Below the pieces are notes generated by a model. The model was not told where the DNA came from. It did no database searches and was given only the letters and a program-made list of their open reading frames with translations. From NCBI RefSeq assembly GCF_937872355.1, contig NZ_CALMSV010000166.1, positions 1 through 36,834 on the forward strand: a DNA stretch of 36,834 nt. Direction: 5' to 3'. This DNA is from an uncultured Sphingorhabdus sp. GTDB taxonomy: Bacteria > Pseudomonadota > Alphaproteobacteria > Sphingomonadales > Sphingomonadaceae. This document shows, piece after piece, positions 1 through 7,556 of this stretch (position 1 is the first letter of the stretch; each line of letters opens with the position of its first letter). The position numbers were made by a program, and so were the translations under genes.

Positions 1-591
1 CAATTGCGCCTGATAGGCACGGCCGAAATGTTCGACGCAATAAGGGAAGCCGGGGTTCACAGCTTCGCCACAGAAATGGAAATCAGGTTCACCCGGATGG
101 CCCATCGGCCAGCGGCAGACGCGGTCGCTTAAATCAAGCAGGCTGGTCTTGTCGGCGATTTCCGGGCTCGGCTTGGCCGGAACCAGACGGCGCGGCGGGG
201 CAGGGGGGATCGGTGCCTGCTGGTCGCCGGGTCCCTGGCGCATGAAGCCGCCGGGTCCGATCGAGACGATCTTGGGCATATCGGTACGCGGCTGCGGGAC
301 GCTGGGCGTCGAATAAGTCGGGATGACGCGCTCGGTTGACCCCGACGACGGCGCGGATGGGCGCGGCGCCGCTGCCTTTTCGACGGGCTTTGCCTTGGGC
401 TTGGGCGCAGGCTTCGCTTCGCCATCATTGGCCTTCACGGGCGACGGACGCGATTTGAGACCAAGACGGTGGGCCTTGCCGATCACGGCGTTGCGGCTCA
501 CGCCGCCCAACTCGTCAGCTATCTGGCTGGCGGTCAGGCCCTTTTCCCACATGGTTTTCAGGCGGTCGATCCGTTCGTCGGTCCAGGACAT
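1..591 (-). CDS. gcrA: Cell-cycle regulator GcrA (3' end cut by window edge)
   Basis: The reading frame begins at an ATG (589-591, minus strand) and stays open to base 1, giving 197 codons without a stop. The N-terminus (residues 1-45) starts MSWTDERIDRLKTMW and continues with SRNAVIGKAHRLGL, the DNA-binding helix-turn-helix region typical of GcrA. A proline/alanine/lysine-rich linker follows (about 46-145). The C-terminal domain has the RVCRWPMGHPG and DFHFCG motifs, with cysteines at 159, 174 and 185. GcrA is known in alphaproteobacteria as a sigma70-associated activator that acts at promoters methylated at GANTC by CcrM and controls division and polarity genes. Only the last few residues should be missing. 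The next gene is divergent across a 92-base gap. Confidence 0.93.
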   Translation of the reverse strand, partial: MSWTDERIDRLKTMWEKGLTASQIADELGGVSRNAVIGKAHRLGLKSRPSPVKANDGEAKPAPKPKAKPVEKAAAPRPSAPSSGSTERVIPTYSTPSVPQPRTDMPKIVSIGPGGFMRQGPGDQQAPIPPAPPRRLVPAKPSPEIADKTSLLDLSDRVCRWPMGHPGEPDFHFCGEAVNPGFPYCVEHFGRAYQAQL

Positions 592-683
592 CGAAAACTC
601 CAAAACATTAAAAGCGGCGCTATCGGCAACAACATATAAAAGCGCCTTGCCGCGCAAGGGGCAAGCCGATAGTCGATTGTGCG
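592..683. promoter_or_regulatory. Divergent intergenic region gcrA / ABC permease with a palindrome
   Basis: This 92-base gap must hold the start signals of both divergent genes. It contains a perfect inverted repeat: CCTTGC at 645-650 and GCAAGG at 654-659, separated by CGC. An AT-rich stretch (ACATATAAAA, about 631-640) lies beside it and could provide a -10 element in either direction. I see no GANTC site. Neither gene has a strong ribosome binding site here. Calling it a promoter rests on the geometry only. Confidence 0.35.
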
Positions 684-1523
684 ATGACTAGCAACAAATC
701 TAATGTCGCCGCTGCCGAGGTTCAAGCCGAACCTGCCGAACGCTTGATCCGCACCGTCAACTGGATCGGCCTGAAAACACTGTATCTGAAAGAAGTGCGG
801 CGCTTCATGAAGGTGCAGTTGCAGACGATCTGGGCACCCGCGATCACGACGCTTCTGTATCTGATTATCTTCACCGTCGCGTTGGGCGGCGTGAAGCCTT
901 CGGTGCTGGGCGTGCCCTTTGCTGATTTCATCGCGCCGGGGCTGATCATCATGGGAATGATGCAGAATAGTTTTGCCAATAGCAGCTTCTCTTTGCTGGT
1001 CGGCAAAATCCAGGGGACGATCGTCGATTATCTGATGCCGCCCTTGTCGAACCTCGAATTGCTGATCGCGATGGTCGGGGCGGCGGTGACCCGTGCGATT
1101 ATGGTGGGTTTGGCCGTCTGGCTGGCGATGGCGCTATGGCCGGGGGTAGGCGTGACGCCCGCCCATTATGGGGCGGTGATCTGGTTCGGCCTGATGGGAT
1201 CGACTTTGCTCGCGCTTATTGGCGTGATTACCTCGATCTGGGCAGAAAAATTCGATCATGCAGCGGCGATTGCCAATTTTGTCGTGGCGCCTGCTGCCTT
1301 GCTTTCGGGTACATTCTACTCGGTCGACAAGCTTTCACCCGCGTTTCAGACCGTCAGCCATGCCAACCCGTTTTTCTATGCAATTTCGGGCTTCCGCTAT
1401 GGCTTTATCGGCACGGCTGACAGCCCGGTGTTGTTTGGCGGCCTGTTGCTGCTCGGCATCAATCTGGTTCTGGGCATCATTGCCTATGCGCTGCTCCGTT
1501 CGGGCTGGAAGTTGCGGAGCTAG
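684..1523 (+). CDS. ABC-2 type transporter permease (YadH-like)
   Basis: This 279-residue integral membrane protein has a short cytoplasmic N-terminus and about six hydrophobic segments. It resembles E. coli YadH along its length as I recall that sequence: an early KEVRRFMKVQLQT stretch, FIAPGLIIMGMMQNSFAN, and a C-terminal block with NPFFYAISGFRYGFIG and a final GWKLRS. Such permeases pair with a separate ABC ATPase to move lipids, polysaccharides or drugs. No ATPase gene is nearby, so the partner must be encoded elsewhere. Its stop is 3 bases before maiA, which suggests one transcript with maiA, the TonB receptor and marR. The substrate cannot be read from the sequence. Confidence 0.85.
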   Translation: MTSNKSNVAAAEVQAEPAERLIRTVNWIGLKTLYLKEVRRFMKVQLQTIWAPAITTLLYLIIFTVALGGVKPSVLGVPFADFIAPGLIIMGMMQNSFANSSFSLLVGKIQGTIVDYLMPPLSNLELLIAMVGAAVTRAIMVGLAVWLAMALWPGVGVTPAHYGAVIWFGLMGSTLLALIGVITSIWAEKFDHAAAIANFVVAPAALLSGTFYSVDKLSPAFQTVSHANPFFYAISGFRYGFIGTADSPVLFGGLLLLGINLVLGIIAYALLRSGWKLRS

Positions 1524-1526
1524 AAA

Positions 1527-2159
1527 ATGTCCGACATCATCCTGTTCGATTATTGGCGTTCGTCGGCCAGCTACCGCGTTCGCATTGCATTGAACGTCAA
1601 AGGCGTGGCGTACACGGCTGTTCCCACGAACCTGCTCGATGCCTCGCATAAGAAACCCGAATATGTTGCGCGAAACCCGCAGGGGTTTGTGCCGATGCTG
1701 TCGATTGACGGACATGATTTGACGCAGAGTCTGGCGATTATTGATTATCTGGATGCCAAATATCCCGATCCGCCGATGGTCTCCTCCGATCCGGCAGAAC
1801 GGGCAAAGACATTGGCGCAGGCGCTGGTGATTGCGGCCGATATCCACCCGCTCAACAATCTGCGCGTGCTGGGCAGGTTGAAATCACAATTTGGTGCCGA
1901 TGAGAGTGCGACCGCCGATTGGTATCGCCACTGGATCGTCGAGGGTTTCACGGCGCTCGAGGCGATGGCACCCGAAAGCGGCCTCTTCGGCGGCGCGCAA
2001 CCAAACCTCGCCGACATCTGCCTGGTACCGCAAATGGCCAATGCCCGTCGTTTTGATACCCCGCTGGATGGTTTTCCGAAGCTGGTGCGGATCGATGCGG
2101 AACTGCGCGCGATTGAGGCTTTTGCTAAGGCGGCGCCGGAGGCGGTGAAGCCGGAATGA
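1527..2159 (+). CDS. maiA: Maleylacetoacetate isomerase (zeta-class GST)
   Basis: This 210-residue cytoplasmic enzyme converts maleylacetoacetate to fumarylacetoacetate with glutathione, late in tyrosine/phenylalanine catabolism. The N-terminal thioredoxin-like domain carries the zeta-class motif as SSASYRVRIAL (residues 12-21 and on). The usual SSCS cysteine is alanine at residue 14, while the flanking serines and arginine are kept. PQGFVPML and LTQSLAII are the glutathione-binding elements, and the helical C-terminal domain includes NLADICLVPQ. Length is normal for the family. Hpd and fumarylacetoacetase are in the same region, which supports the pathway assignment. Its TGA overlaps the ATG of the TonB receptor (ATGA), so translation is probably coupled. 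Confidence 0.92.
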   Translation: MSDIILFDYWRSSASYRVRIALNVKGVAYTAVPTNLLDASHKKPEYVARNPQGFVPMLSIDGHDLTQSLAIIDYLDAKYPDPPMVSSDPAERAKTLAQALVIAADIHPLNNLRVLGRLKSQFGADESATADWYRHWIVEGFTALEAMAPESGLFGGAQPNLADICLVPQMANARRFDTPLDGFPKLVRIDAELRAIEAFAKAAPEAVKPE

Positions 2160-4306
2160 AACATATATTGCCGCTACTGTCGCTGCCTCTGGTGGCGCTG
2201 ACGCAGCCTGCTTATGCCCAGACATGCGATGCAAAGTGCGAGGAACTGGACCGGATCGAGCGCGATCTGGTTCATTACGGGCACAGGATCGAGCGGCCTG
2301 CGAACCTGCCCGTTTCTATCGTCTCGGCGGATGACATCATCTTGGTAACCGGCAGGTTGCCCGATGCCAAAAGTGACCTGACCGAAGATTTCAGCACGGT
2401 TGCTTTACCCGGAATGACGGGCGAACGGCTTGAAAGTGCGTTGCTGGCAGTCAATGGCCTGCAACAGTTCCGCCGGTCCGACGCGCGCTCTGCCAACCCG
2501 ACCAGCCAAGGCGTCACGTTGCGCGGATTGGGCGGCAATGCTTCTTCGCGTGCCCTCCTGTTTCTCGATGATGTGCCGCAGGCTGACCCCTTCGGTGGCT
2601 GGGTCAGCTGGCCCGGCTATGATGCGCTCAATCTTGCGAGTATTCGCGTCCGCAAAGGCGGGGGGCAACCCAGCGCCGGGCCCGGTGCGCTTGCGGGTGT
2701 GATTGAACTCGAAAGCGTTCAAAATCGCGAAGCTGCCATTCTCGCGCTTGCTTATGGCAGCCGCAACAGCATCGACGGCAAGGCGAACTATTCGGGCAAA
2801 CTCGGCAGTGGATCGGTTGCGGCAGCGGCAAGCTACGCGCGTGGCGACGGATTCATTCCGATCCTGGCCGGCCAGCGTGGGTTGGTTGATCGCCGAGCAC
2901 CATACGAACAGGCTGGTGTTTCGTTGCGCGGGGTGGCGCCGCTCAATGCCTCGACAGAGTTGCAGGCGAATCTGCGTGCATTCACCGACACGCGCGATCG
3001 CGGCGTTGATTTTAGCGACAACAGCAACAGCGGAGTCGACGCAAGCCTGCGGCTGGTTGACCGGACGGGTGATTGGCAGTGGTCTGCGACGGGCTATGTC
3101 CAGTTGCGCGAATTTTCCTCAGAATTTGGCGCGATTGCGGCCAATCGCAACAGCGTCACCCAAACGCTGGACCAATTTGCAACGCCGTCGACCGGGCTGG
3201 GCGCGCGCTTTGAGGTGCGTCCTCCCGTGGGAAAACAAATTGAATTGCGCCTCGGCGGTGAATGGCGGCGGACGAGCGGGGAGACACGTGAGTTTTTCAC
3301 CTATGTCGCGGGTGCTCCCACCCGCTTTCGCACCGCAGGCGGGCAGACCGACAGCTTTGGCGGTTTTGCCGAACTGAGTTACCAGCCATTTGACACGCTG
3401 ACTCTGTCGGCTGGCGGCAGGCTTGATCGCTGGACGATTGCCGATGGCTTCCGGCGTGAGGTCAATATAGGCGGAACGGTACGATCAGATGATCGCTTCG
3501 CTGATCGCAGCGGGACCGAATGGACCGGGCGCGCCGGTTTTGGCTGGGATTTTGCCGACGGCTTCACCCTGCGCGGCGCGGCTTATCGCGCATGGCGCCT
3601 GCCGACGCTCAACGAGCTGTACCGGCCCTTCCGTGTCGGGGCCGATGCGACTGCTGCCAATGAGGCACTCCGGCCTGAACGGGTCGAGGGCTTTGATGCG
3701 GGGCTGGCTTATAGCAACGTTGACATCGAGTTGGGGGTTACCGTTTTCCGCAACCGGCTGAACGACGCCATCGCCAATGTGACGCTGGGGCAGGGGCCGG
3801 GCAACTTCCCCGGCGTCGGTTTTGTCGCGGCGGGCGGCACCTATCGGCAACGGCAAAATCTCGACGCGATTGTTTCCAAGGGGGTAGAGGCCGACGCACG
3901 GTTTGACCTGACTGATCAGTTCGCGCTGAAACTTGGCTACGCCTTTGTCGATGCTAAAGTGCGCGGATCGGGCGCTTCGGCGGCGCTGGACGGGCTGCGT
4001 CCCGCACAGGTGCCTCGCCATTTTGGCAATGCCACTTTGGCCTACACCGCCAATACGGTCTCTGCGTCGTCCACTTTGCGTTATGTCGGCGCGCAATTTG
4101 AAGATGACGCCAATGTGCGCGCTCTTGATGACGCGCTAACTCTCGATATCGATTTCGGTTTGGAGATCGGTGACGGATTGCGTCTGCAATTGCGCGGGGA
4201 AAACCTTTTCGATGCGCGGGTTGAGGCGGCCATTTCGGGCACTGGGATCATCGAACGCACCAACCCCCGCACCCTTTGGCTTGGCGCAAGCTGGAAATTT
4301 GAGTAG
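2156..4306 (+). CDS. TonB-dependent outer membrane receptor
   Basis: This 716-residue protein has a signal peptide (about 1-21, ending PAYA). A cysteine pair follows (CDAKC, residues 24-28), then a TonB-box-like IILVTG (61-66). The plug domain includes GVTLRGLGGN and a LLFLDDVPQADPFGGW segment. A long beta-barrel ends in NPRTLWLGASWKFE, a typical barrel closing strand. The receptor imports a ligand across the outer membrane using TonB energy. It overlaps maiA by 4 bases and precedes marR by 9 bases. That context suggests an aromatic or amino-acid-derived substrate, but this is inference: sphingomonads have many such receptors and the ligand is not visible. The start is fixed by the ATGA overlap and the signal peptide. 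Confidence 0.88.
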   Translation: MKHILPLLSLPLVALTQPAYAQTCDAKCEELDRIERDLVHYGHRIERPANLPVSIVSADDIILVTGRLPDAKSDLTEDFSTVALPGMTGERLESALLAVNGLQQFRRSDARSANPTSQGVTLRGLGGNASSRALLFLDDVPQADPFGGWVSWPGYDALNLASIRVRKGGGQPSAGPGALAGVIELESVQNREAAILALAYGSRNSIDGKANYSGKLGSGSVAAAASYARGDGFIPILAGQRGLVDRRAPYEQAGVSLRGVAPLNASTELQANLRAFTDTRDRGVDFSDNSNSGVDASLRLVDRTGDWQWSATGYVQLREFSSEFGAIAANRNSVTQTLDQFATPSTGLGARFEVRPPVGKQIELRLGGEWRRTSGETREFFTYVAGAPTRFRTAGGQTDSFGGFAELSYQPFDTLTLSAGGRLDRWTIADGFRREVNIGGTVRSDDRFADRSGTEWTGRAGFGWDFADGFTLRGAAYRAWRLPTLNELYRPFRVGADATAANEALRPERVEGFDAGLAYSNVDIELGVTVFRNRLNDAIANVTLGQGPGNFPGVGFVAAGGTYRQRQNLDAIVSKGVEADARFDLTDQFALKLGYAFVDAKVRGSGASAALDGLRPAQVPRHFGNATLAYTANTVSASSTLRYVGAQFEDDANVRALDDALTLDIDFGLEIGDGLRLQLRGENLFDARVEAAISGTGIIERTNPRTLWLGASWKFE

Positions 4307-4315
4307 CATCGGGTC

Positions 4316-4774
4316 ATGTCGCAGCGCAAACTGACCCTTGGCGAATTCCTGCCTTACCAGCTTTCGATTACATCGAATGCGGTCAGCGACCTGATCGCGC
4401 GCAGTTATCGGGGGCGTTTTGGCCTCAAAATTCCCGAATGGCGAGTGATGGCTGTGCTCGGCGAACGAGGCAGCGCGACGCAGCGCGAATTGGTTGCGGC
4501 GACACAGATGGACAAGGTTACGGTCAATCGCGCTTCGAAAGCGCTCGATGAGAGGGGGCTGATCGGGCGGGCGCCTAATGAAACCGACGGCCGCTCGCAC
4601 CATCTGGCGCTAACGGCGGTGGGCAAGGAGCTTTACGATCAGATCGTCCCGCTCGCGCTTTCGGTGGAGACCGAGATTGAGGGCATTTTGGGCAATGAAG
4701 AGGCAGCGCAGCTTGCCGAACTGCTCGCCAAACTGCGCGCTAGGGTGAGCGAAATGGAGCGCAAGGCGGACTGA
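4316..4774 (+). CDS. MarR family transcriptional regulator
   Basis: This 152-residue protein has the winged helix-turn-helix of the MarR family. It includes ATQRELVAATQMDKVTVNRA (residues 54-73, recognition region) and a wing with the family signature DGRSHHLALTAVG (91-103). Helices at both ends should form the dimer interface. MarR proteins usually repress and release DNA on binding a phenolic ligand. The gene lies between the maiA/TonB receptor pair and hppD, so it probably senses an aromatic intermediate such as homogentisate or 4-hydroxyphenylpyruvate (inference). A palindromic candidate operator lies just downstream at 4795-4815. Confidence 0.9.
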   Translation: MSQRKLTLGEFLPYQLSITSNAVSDLIARSYRGRFGLKIPEWRVMAVLGERGSATQRELVAATQMDKVTVNRASKALDERGLIGRAPNETDGRSHHLALTAVGKELYDQIVPLALSVETEIEGILGNEEAAQLAELLAKLRARVSEMERKAD

Positions 4775-4794
4775 CCGAGCCACGGGATGCGCGC

Positions 4795-4823
4795 TTGCGC
4801 AAATTGGTTTCAATTGATACTAT
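4795..4823 (+). promoter_or_regulatory. Candidate hppD promoter with palindromic operator
   Basis: A -35-like TTGCGC (4795-4800) and a -10-like TACTAT (4818-4823) are separated by 17 bases. The spacer holds an inverted repeat, AATTG (4802-4806) and CAATT (4811-4815), and TTGCGCAA (4795-4802) is itself a palindrome. Dyads between -35 and -10 are typical binding sites for MarR-type repressors, and a marR gene ends 21 bases upstream. If this promoter is real, transcription starts near 4830. The ATG at 4824 would then not be on the message and the ATG at 4878 would be the true hppD start. Both hexamers match the consensus only partly. Confidence 0.5.
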
Positions 4824-4877
4824 ATGCCAGATTCGGGATCCCCGAACATAGGTCAACTGTCTCTGGATGAACCCTCC

Positions 4878-5972
4878 ATGCCCGATCTCTTTGAAAACCC
4901 CCTCGGCCTTGATGGCTTTGAATTTGTCGAGTTTTGCGCGCCCGAAAAAGGCATTCTCGAACCTGTATTCGAAAGCATGGGCTTCACCCGCGTAGCCCAG
5001 CATCGTTCGAAGGACGTACATCTCTGGCGGCAGGGGGAGATCAATCTGATCGCCAATTACGAACCGCGCAGCCCCGCCGCCTATTTCGCCGCCGAACATG
5101 GCCCCAGCGCCTGCGGCATGGCTTTCCGCGTCAAGGATGCGGCCAAGGCTTACAAGGAAGCGATCGACCGCGGAGCCGAACCTGTCGAAAGCAAAACCGG
5201 CGTGATGGAACTGCGCATCCCGGCAATCAAAGGCATTGGCGGCGCGTTCATCTACCTCGTCGATCGCTACGCCACACTCGAAAATCCGGACGCGTTGTCG
5301 ATCTACGACATTGATTTCGTCTTTTTGCCGCGTGTCGAGCATTTTCCCGTCGGTGCCGGTTTCAAGTCGATCGATCACCTGACGCACAATGTCTATGGCG
5401 GCCGCATGGCCCACTGGGCGGCCTGGTATGAGCGGATCTTCAACTTCCGCGAAATCCGCTATTTCGACATCAAGGGCGAATATACCGGCCTCACTTCAAA
5501 GGCGATGACTGCGCCCGACGGTAAGATCCGCATCCCGCTAAACGAAGAAGGCAAAGCCGGTGGAGGGCAGATCGAAGAATATCTGCGCGCCTATAATGGT
5601 GAGGGTATCCAGCACATCGCGCTGATCTGTGACGACCTGATCGCCTGCTGGGATAACCTGAAAAAGCTGGGCGTCACCTTCATGACGCCGCCGCCTGACA
5701 CCTATTATGCGATGCTGGGCGAACGGCTTCCCGGTCACGGTGAGCCGGTCGACGCGTTGAAGATGCGCGGCATCTTGCTAGACGGAACCACCGAAGGCGG
5801 CACACCTCGTTTGCTGCTGCAAATTTTCGCGCAGCCTGAAATCGGCCCGGTCTTCTTTGAATTCATCCAGCGCCGTGGTGATGAAGGCTTTGGCGAAGGC
5901 AATTTCAAAGCGCTGTTCGAAAGCATCGAGCGCGACCAGATCGAACGAGGCGTATTGGAGGTGGCCGAATGA
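4878..5972 (+). CDS. hppD: 4-hydroxyphenylpyruvate dioxygenase
   Basis: This 364-residue non-heme iron enzyme converts 4-hydroxyphenylpyruvate to homogentisate, the entry step of tyrosine breakdown. It has two VOC-type domains. The iron ligands are His167 (IDHLTHNV), His246 (GIQHIAL) and Glu328 (FFEFIQR). The C-terminal signature [18 protein letters not shown] is nearly diagnostic. An upstream in-frame ATG at 4824 would add 18 residues, but it lacks a ribosome binding site and abuts a predicted -10 box. The 4878 start gives a standard N-terminus and has a weak GGA upstream. The stop overlaps the ATG of the next gene by 4 bases. Confidence 0.95.
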   Translation: MPDLFENPLGLDGFEFVEFCAPEKGILEPVFESMGFTRVAQHRSKDVHLWRQGEINLIANYEPRSPAAYFAAEHGPSACGMAFRVKDAAKAYKEAIDRGAEPVESKTGVMELRIPAIKGIGGAFIYLVDRYATLENPDALSIYDIDFVFLPRVEHFPVGAGFKSIDHLTHNVYGGRMAHWAAWYERIFNFREIRYFDIKGEYTGLTSKAMTAPDGKIRIPLNEEGKAGGGQIEEYLRAYNGEGIQHIALICDDLIACWDNLKKLGVTFMTPPPDTYYAMLGERLPGHGEPVDALKMRGILLDGTTEGGTPRLLLQIFAQPEIGPVFFEFIQRRGDEGFGEGNFKALFESIERDQIERGVLEVAE

Positions 5973-6523
5973 CCGTTCCGTTCAAGACCGACCGTATCCA
6001 CCACGTCGCCTATCGCTGCAAAGACGCAAAGGAGACGGTAGAGTGGTATGCCCGCGTTCTGGGCTTTACCTACACCACAGCCTTTGCCGAGGATCATGTG
6101 CCGTCTACCGGCGAATATGATCCCTATATGCACATCTTCCTCGATTGCGGTGGTGGAAATGTGCTCGCCTTTTTCGAGCTGCCCAACCAGCCTGAAATGG
6201 GCCGCGATGAAAAGACCCCGGCTTGGGTGCAACATCTGGCGTTCAAGGTCGCCGACTTCGACACGCTGAAAGCGGCCAAGGCGCATATCGAGTCCCTCGG
6301 TATCGACGTTATCGGGCCAACCTATCACGGCATTTTTCGTTCCATCTATTTCTTCGACCCCAATGGCCACCGGCTCGAACTTGCCTGCGACATCGGCACT
6401 GACGAGCAATATGCCGAGCTGAAGCGTGTTGCCCCGATGATGCTCGATGATTGGAGCAAGACCAAGACAGCCCCGCGCCACGCCGAATGGCTGCACAAGG
6501 AACCAATCGAAGCGTCCGAATAA
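5969..6523 (+). CDS. VOC superfamily metalloprotein, possible ring-cleavage dioxygenase
   Basis: This 184-residue protein consists of two beta-alpha-beta-beta-beta modules. A complete set of candidate metal ligands sits at the canonical places: His12 (IHHVAY), Glu70 (LAFFEL), His89 (VQHLAF) and Glu137 (LELACD). DPNGHRLEL near the end is typical of glyoxalase / bleomycin resistance / type I extradiol dioxygenase proteins. It overlaps hppD by 4 bases (ATGA), so it is made together with that enzyme and probably acts on homogentisate or a related product. Homogentisate dioxygenase is absent here, so this protein occupies its usual place. Substitution for it is only a hypothesis; an isomerase, lyase or glyoxalase role is equally compatible with the fold. 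Confidence 0.85.
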   Translation: MTVPFKTDRIHHVAYRCKDAKETVEWYARVLGFTYTTAFAEDHVPSTGEYDPYMHIFLDCGGGNVLAFFELPNQPEMGRDEKTPAWVQHLAFKVADFDTLKAAKAHIESLGIDVIGPTYHGIFRSIYFFDPNGHRLELACDIGTDEQYAELKRVAPMMLDDWSKTKTAPRHAEWLHKEPIEASE

Positions 6524-6531
6524 AAGTGCGG

Positions 6532-7464
6532 TCAGGTCGTAACGTTGGCGGCGCGCCCGACCTTGGGCGTTTCGGTTTTGGGCATGCGCGCCTCAAGCGG
6601 ATCGAGCCATATCCGCGCTTTGTCGCCAATGAAGATTTGCGGGTCGGAGGGGACCAGCCCGCGACCGGCTTCCCACAACAGGATCAACGAACGCGCCTCG
6701 TCATTGGCCTGTTCCAGGCTCTGCGGTTTGCGGAGCGCAGTGTTGACAAAGGCATCACCAAAGAAGGTCCAGTCGTTACCGGGGTTGCAACCGAACGAGG
6801 TTCGCTGCGACGAAGCTGCGGTGATGACCACCGATTGGTCGTCGTTGAGTGCGGGTACGAAAACCCCAGAAAAGCAGGCGGAGAGGATAATCAGACGCCG
6901 CTGGATGCCCAGATCATCCAACATTGCTGCCAGCCGCTTGGGCGCAATCATTCCGATCGCGTTATTCCCGTCACGATAAACCAGCCCCAATTTGGGGTCG
7001 CCATGGGTAGTCGCAAAGAGGACCAGGACGTCCTCCTTAACATTCATTTTCGCGGCAACCGCCGCCAGTGCAGTGGCCAGATTGGGCGGCGATCCTTGCG
7101 GGGTACCGACAGTTTCTTTCCCCGCACCGGCTGCAAGGAAAATCGAGCGTCCGGTTGCTCCGTAACGGCGCGCCAGCACTTTCTGGGCTTCTCCGGCTTC
7201 GCGACCAAACACCGGATCGGAATCGAGACCGATCGACACCACATAGGCATCGATGATGCCCTGCCGCTGGGGTTGCAACGTCGCAAGCGCGGAGGACAGT
7301 CGGCGATGCTGCGCATAGTGCCAGGCCGCACTGCGGTTCTGCTCCATCGACCAGCCATTTTCCGCCGCCTCGCGGTTGTTGAAACCAACCTGACTGGTCG
7401 AAGGACCGGCCATTGCGGTTGCAACAAGAAGTGCGGCGGCGAGCGTTTTCCATCGCATAGCCAC
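6532..7464 (-). CDS. Secreted legumain-like peptidase (family C13, caspase fold)
   Basis: This 310-residue protein begins with a signal peptide (charged start, then LAAALLVATAMAG). The catalytic dyad of clan CD proteases is visible: His154 in LFATTHGDPK and Cys197 in LIILSACFSGVF, each after a hydrophobic beta-strand. That is the H-G and A/S-C arrangement of the C13 legumain family. It should act in the periplasm or outside the cell; bacterial members are poorly studied. The start given is a GTG (7462-7464) with GGAGAG 3-8 bases upstream. An ATG two codons later (7456-7458) is nearly as likely. It is convergent with the VOC gene, 8 bases apart, and divergent from fumarylacetoacetase, so it interrupts the catabolic cluster without an obvious link to it. 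Confidence 0.78.
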   Translation of the reverse strand: MAMRWKTLAAALLVATAMAGPSTSQVGFNNREAAENGWSMEQNRSAAWHYAQHRRLSSALATLQPQRQGIIDAYVVSIGLDSDPVFGREAGEAQKVLARRYGATGRSIFLAAGAGKETVGTPQGSPPNLATALAAVAAKMNVKEDVLVLFATTHGDPKLGLVYRDGNNAIGMIAPKRLAAMLDDLGIQRRLIILSACFSGVFVPALNDDQSVVITAASSQRTSFGCNPGNDWTFFGDAFVNTALRKPQSLEQANDEARSLILLWEAGRGLVPSDPQIFIGDKARIWLDPLEARMPKTETPKVGRAANVTT

Positions 7465-7556
7465 TGTCTCTCCAACTTCGCTTATCTAGGCAGGATATAG
7501 CGATTGCCGCAAGCCTGTATTCCGGCCATGATATCTCCACACAATAGGAAGCCCGT

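Noticed and set aside
4824-4877. Upstream ATG giving an 18-residue longer HppD
   Set aside because: There is no ribosome binding site, the extension is outside the usual family N-terminus, and a predicted -10 box directly precedes it.
5735-6496. Minus-strand open frame (253 codons) opposite hppD and the VOC gene
   Set aside because: It is a shadow of two genes that carry complete metal-binding motifs.
6451-7500. Plus-strand open frame (349 codons) opposite the C13 peptidase
   Set aside because: The minus-strand frame has a signal peptide and a catalytic dyad; the plus-strand translation shows low-complexity Arg/Gly/Asn content and no motif.
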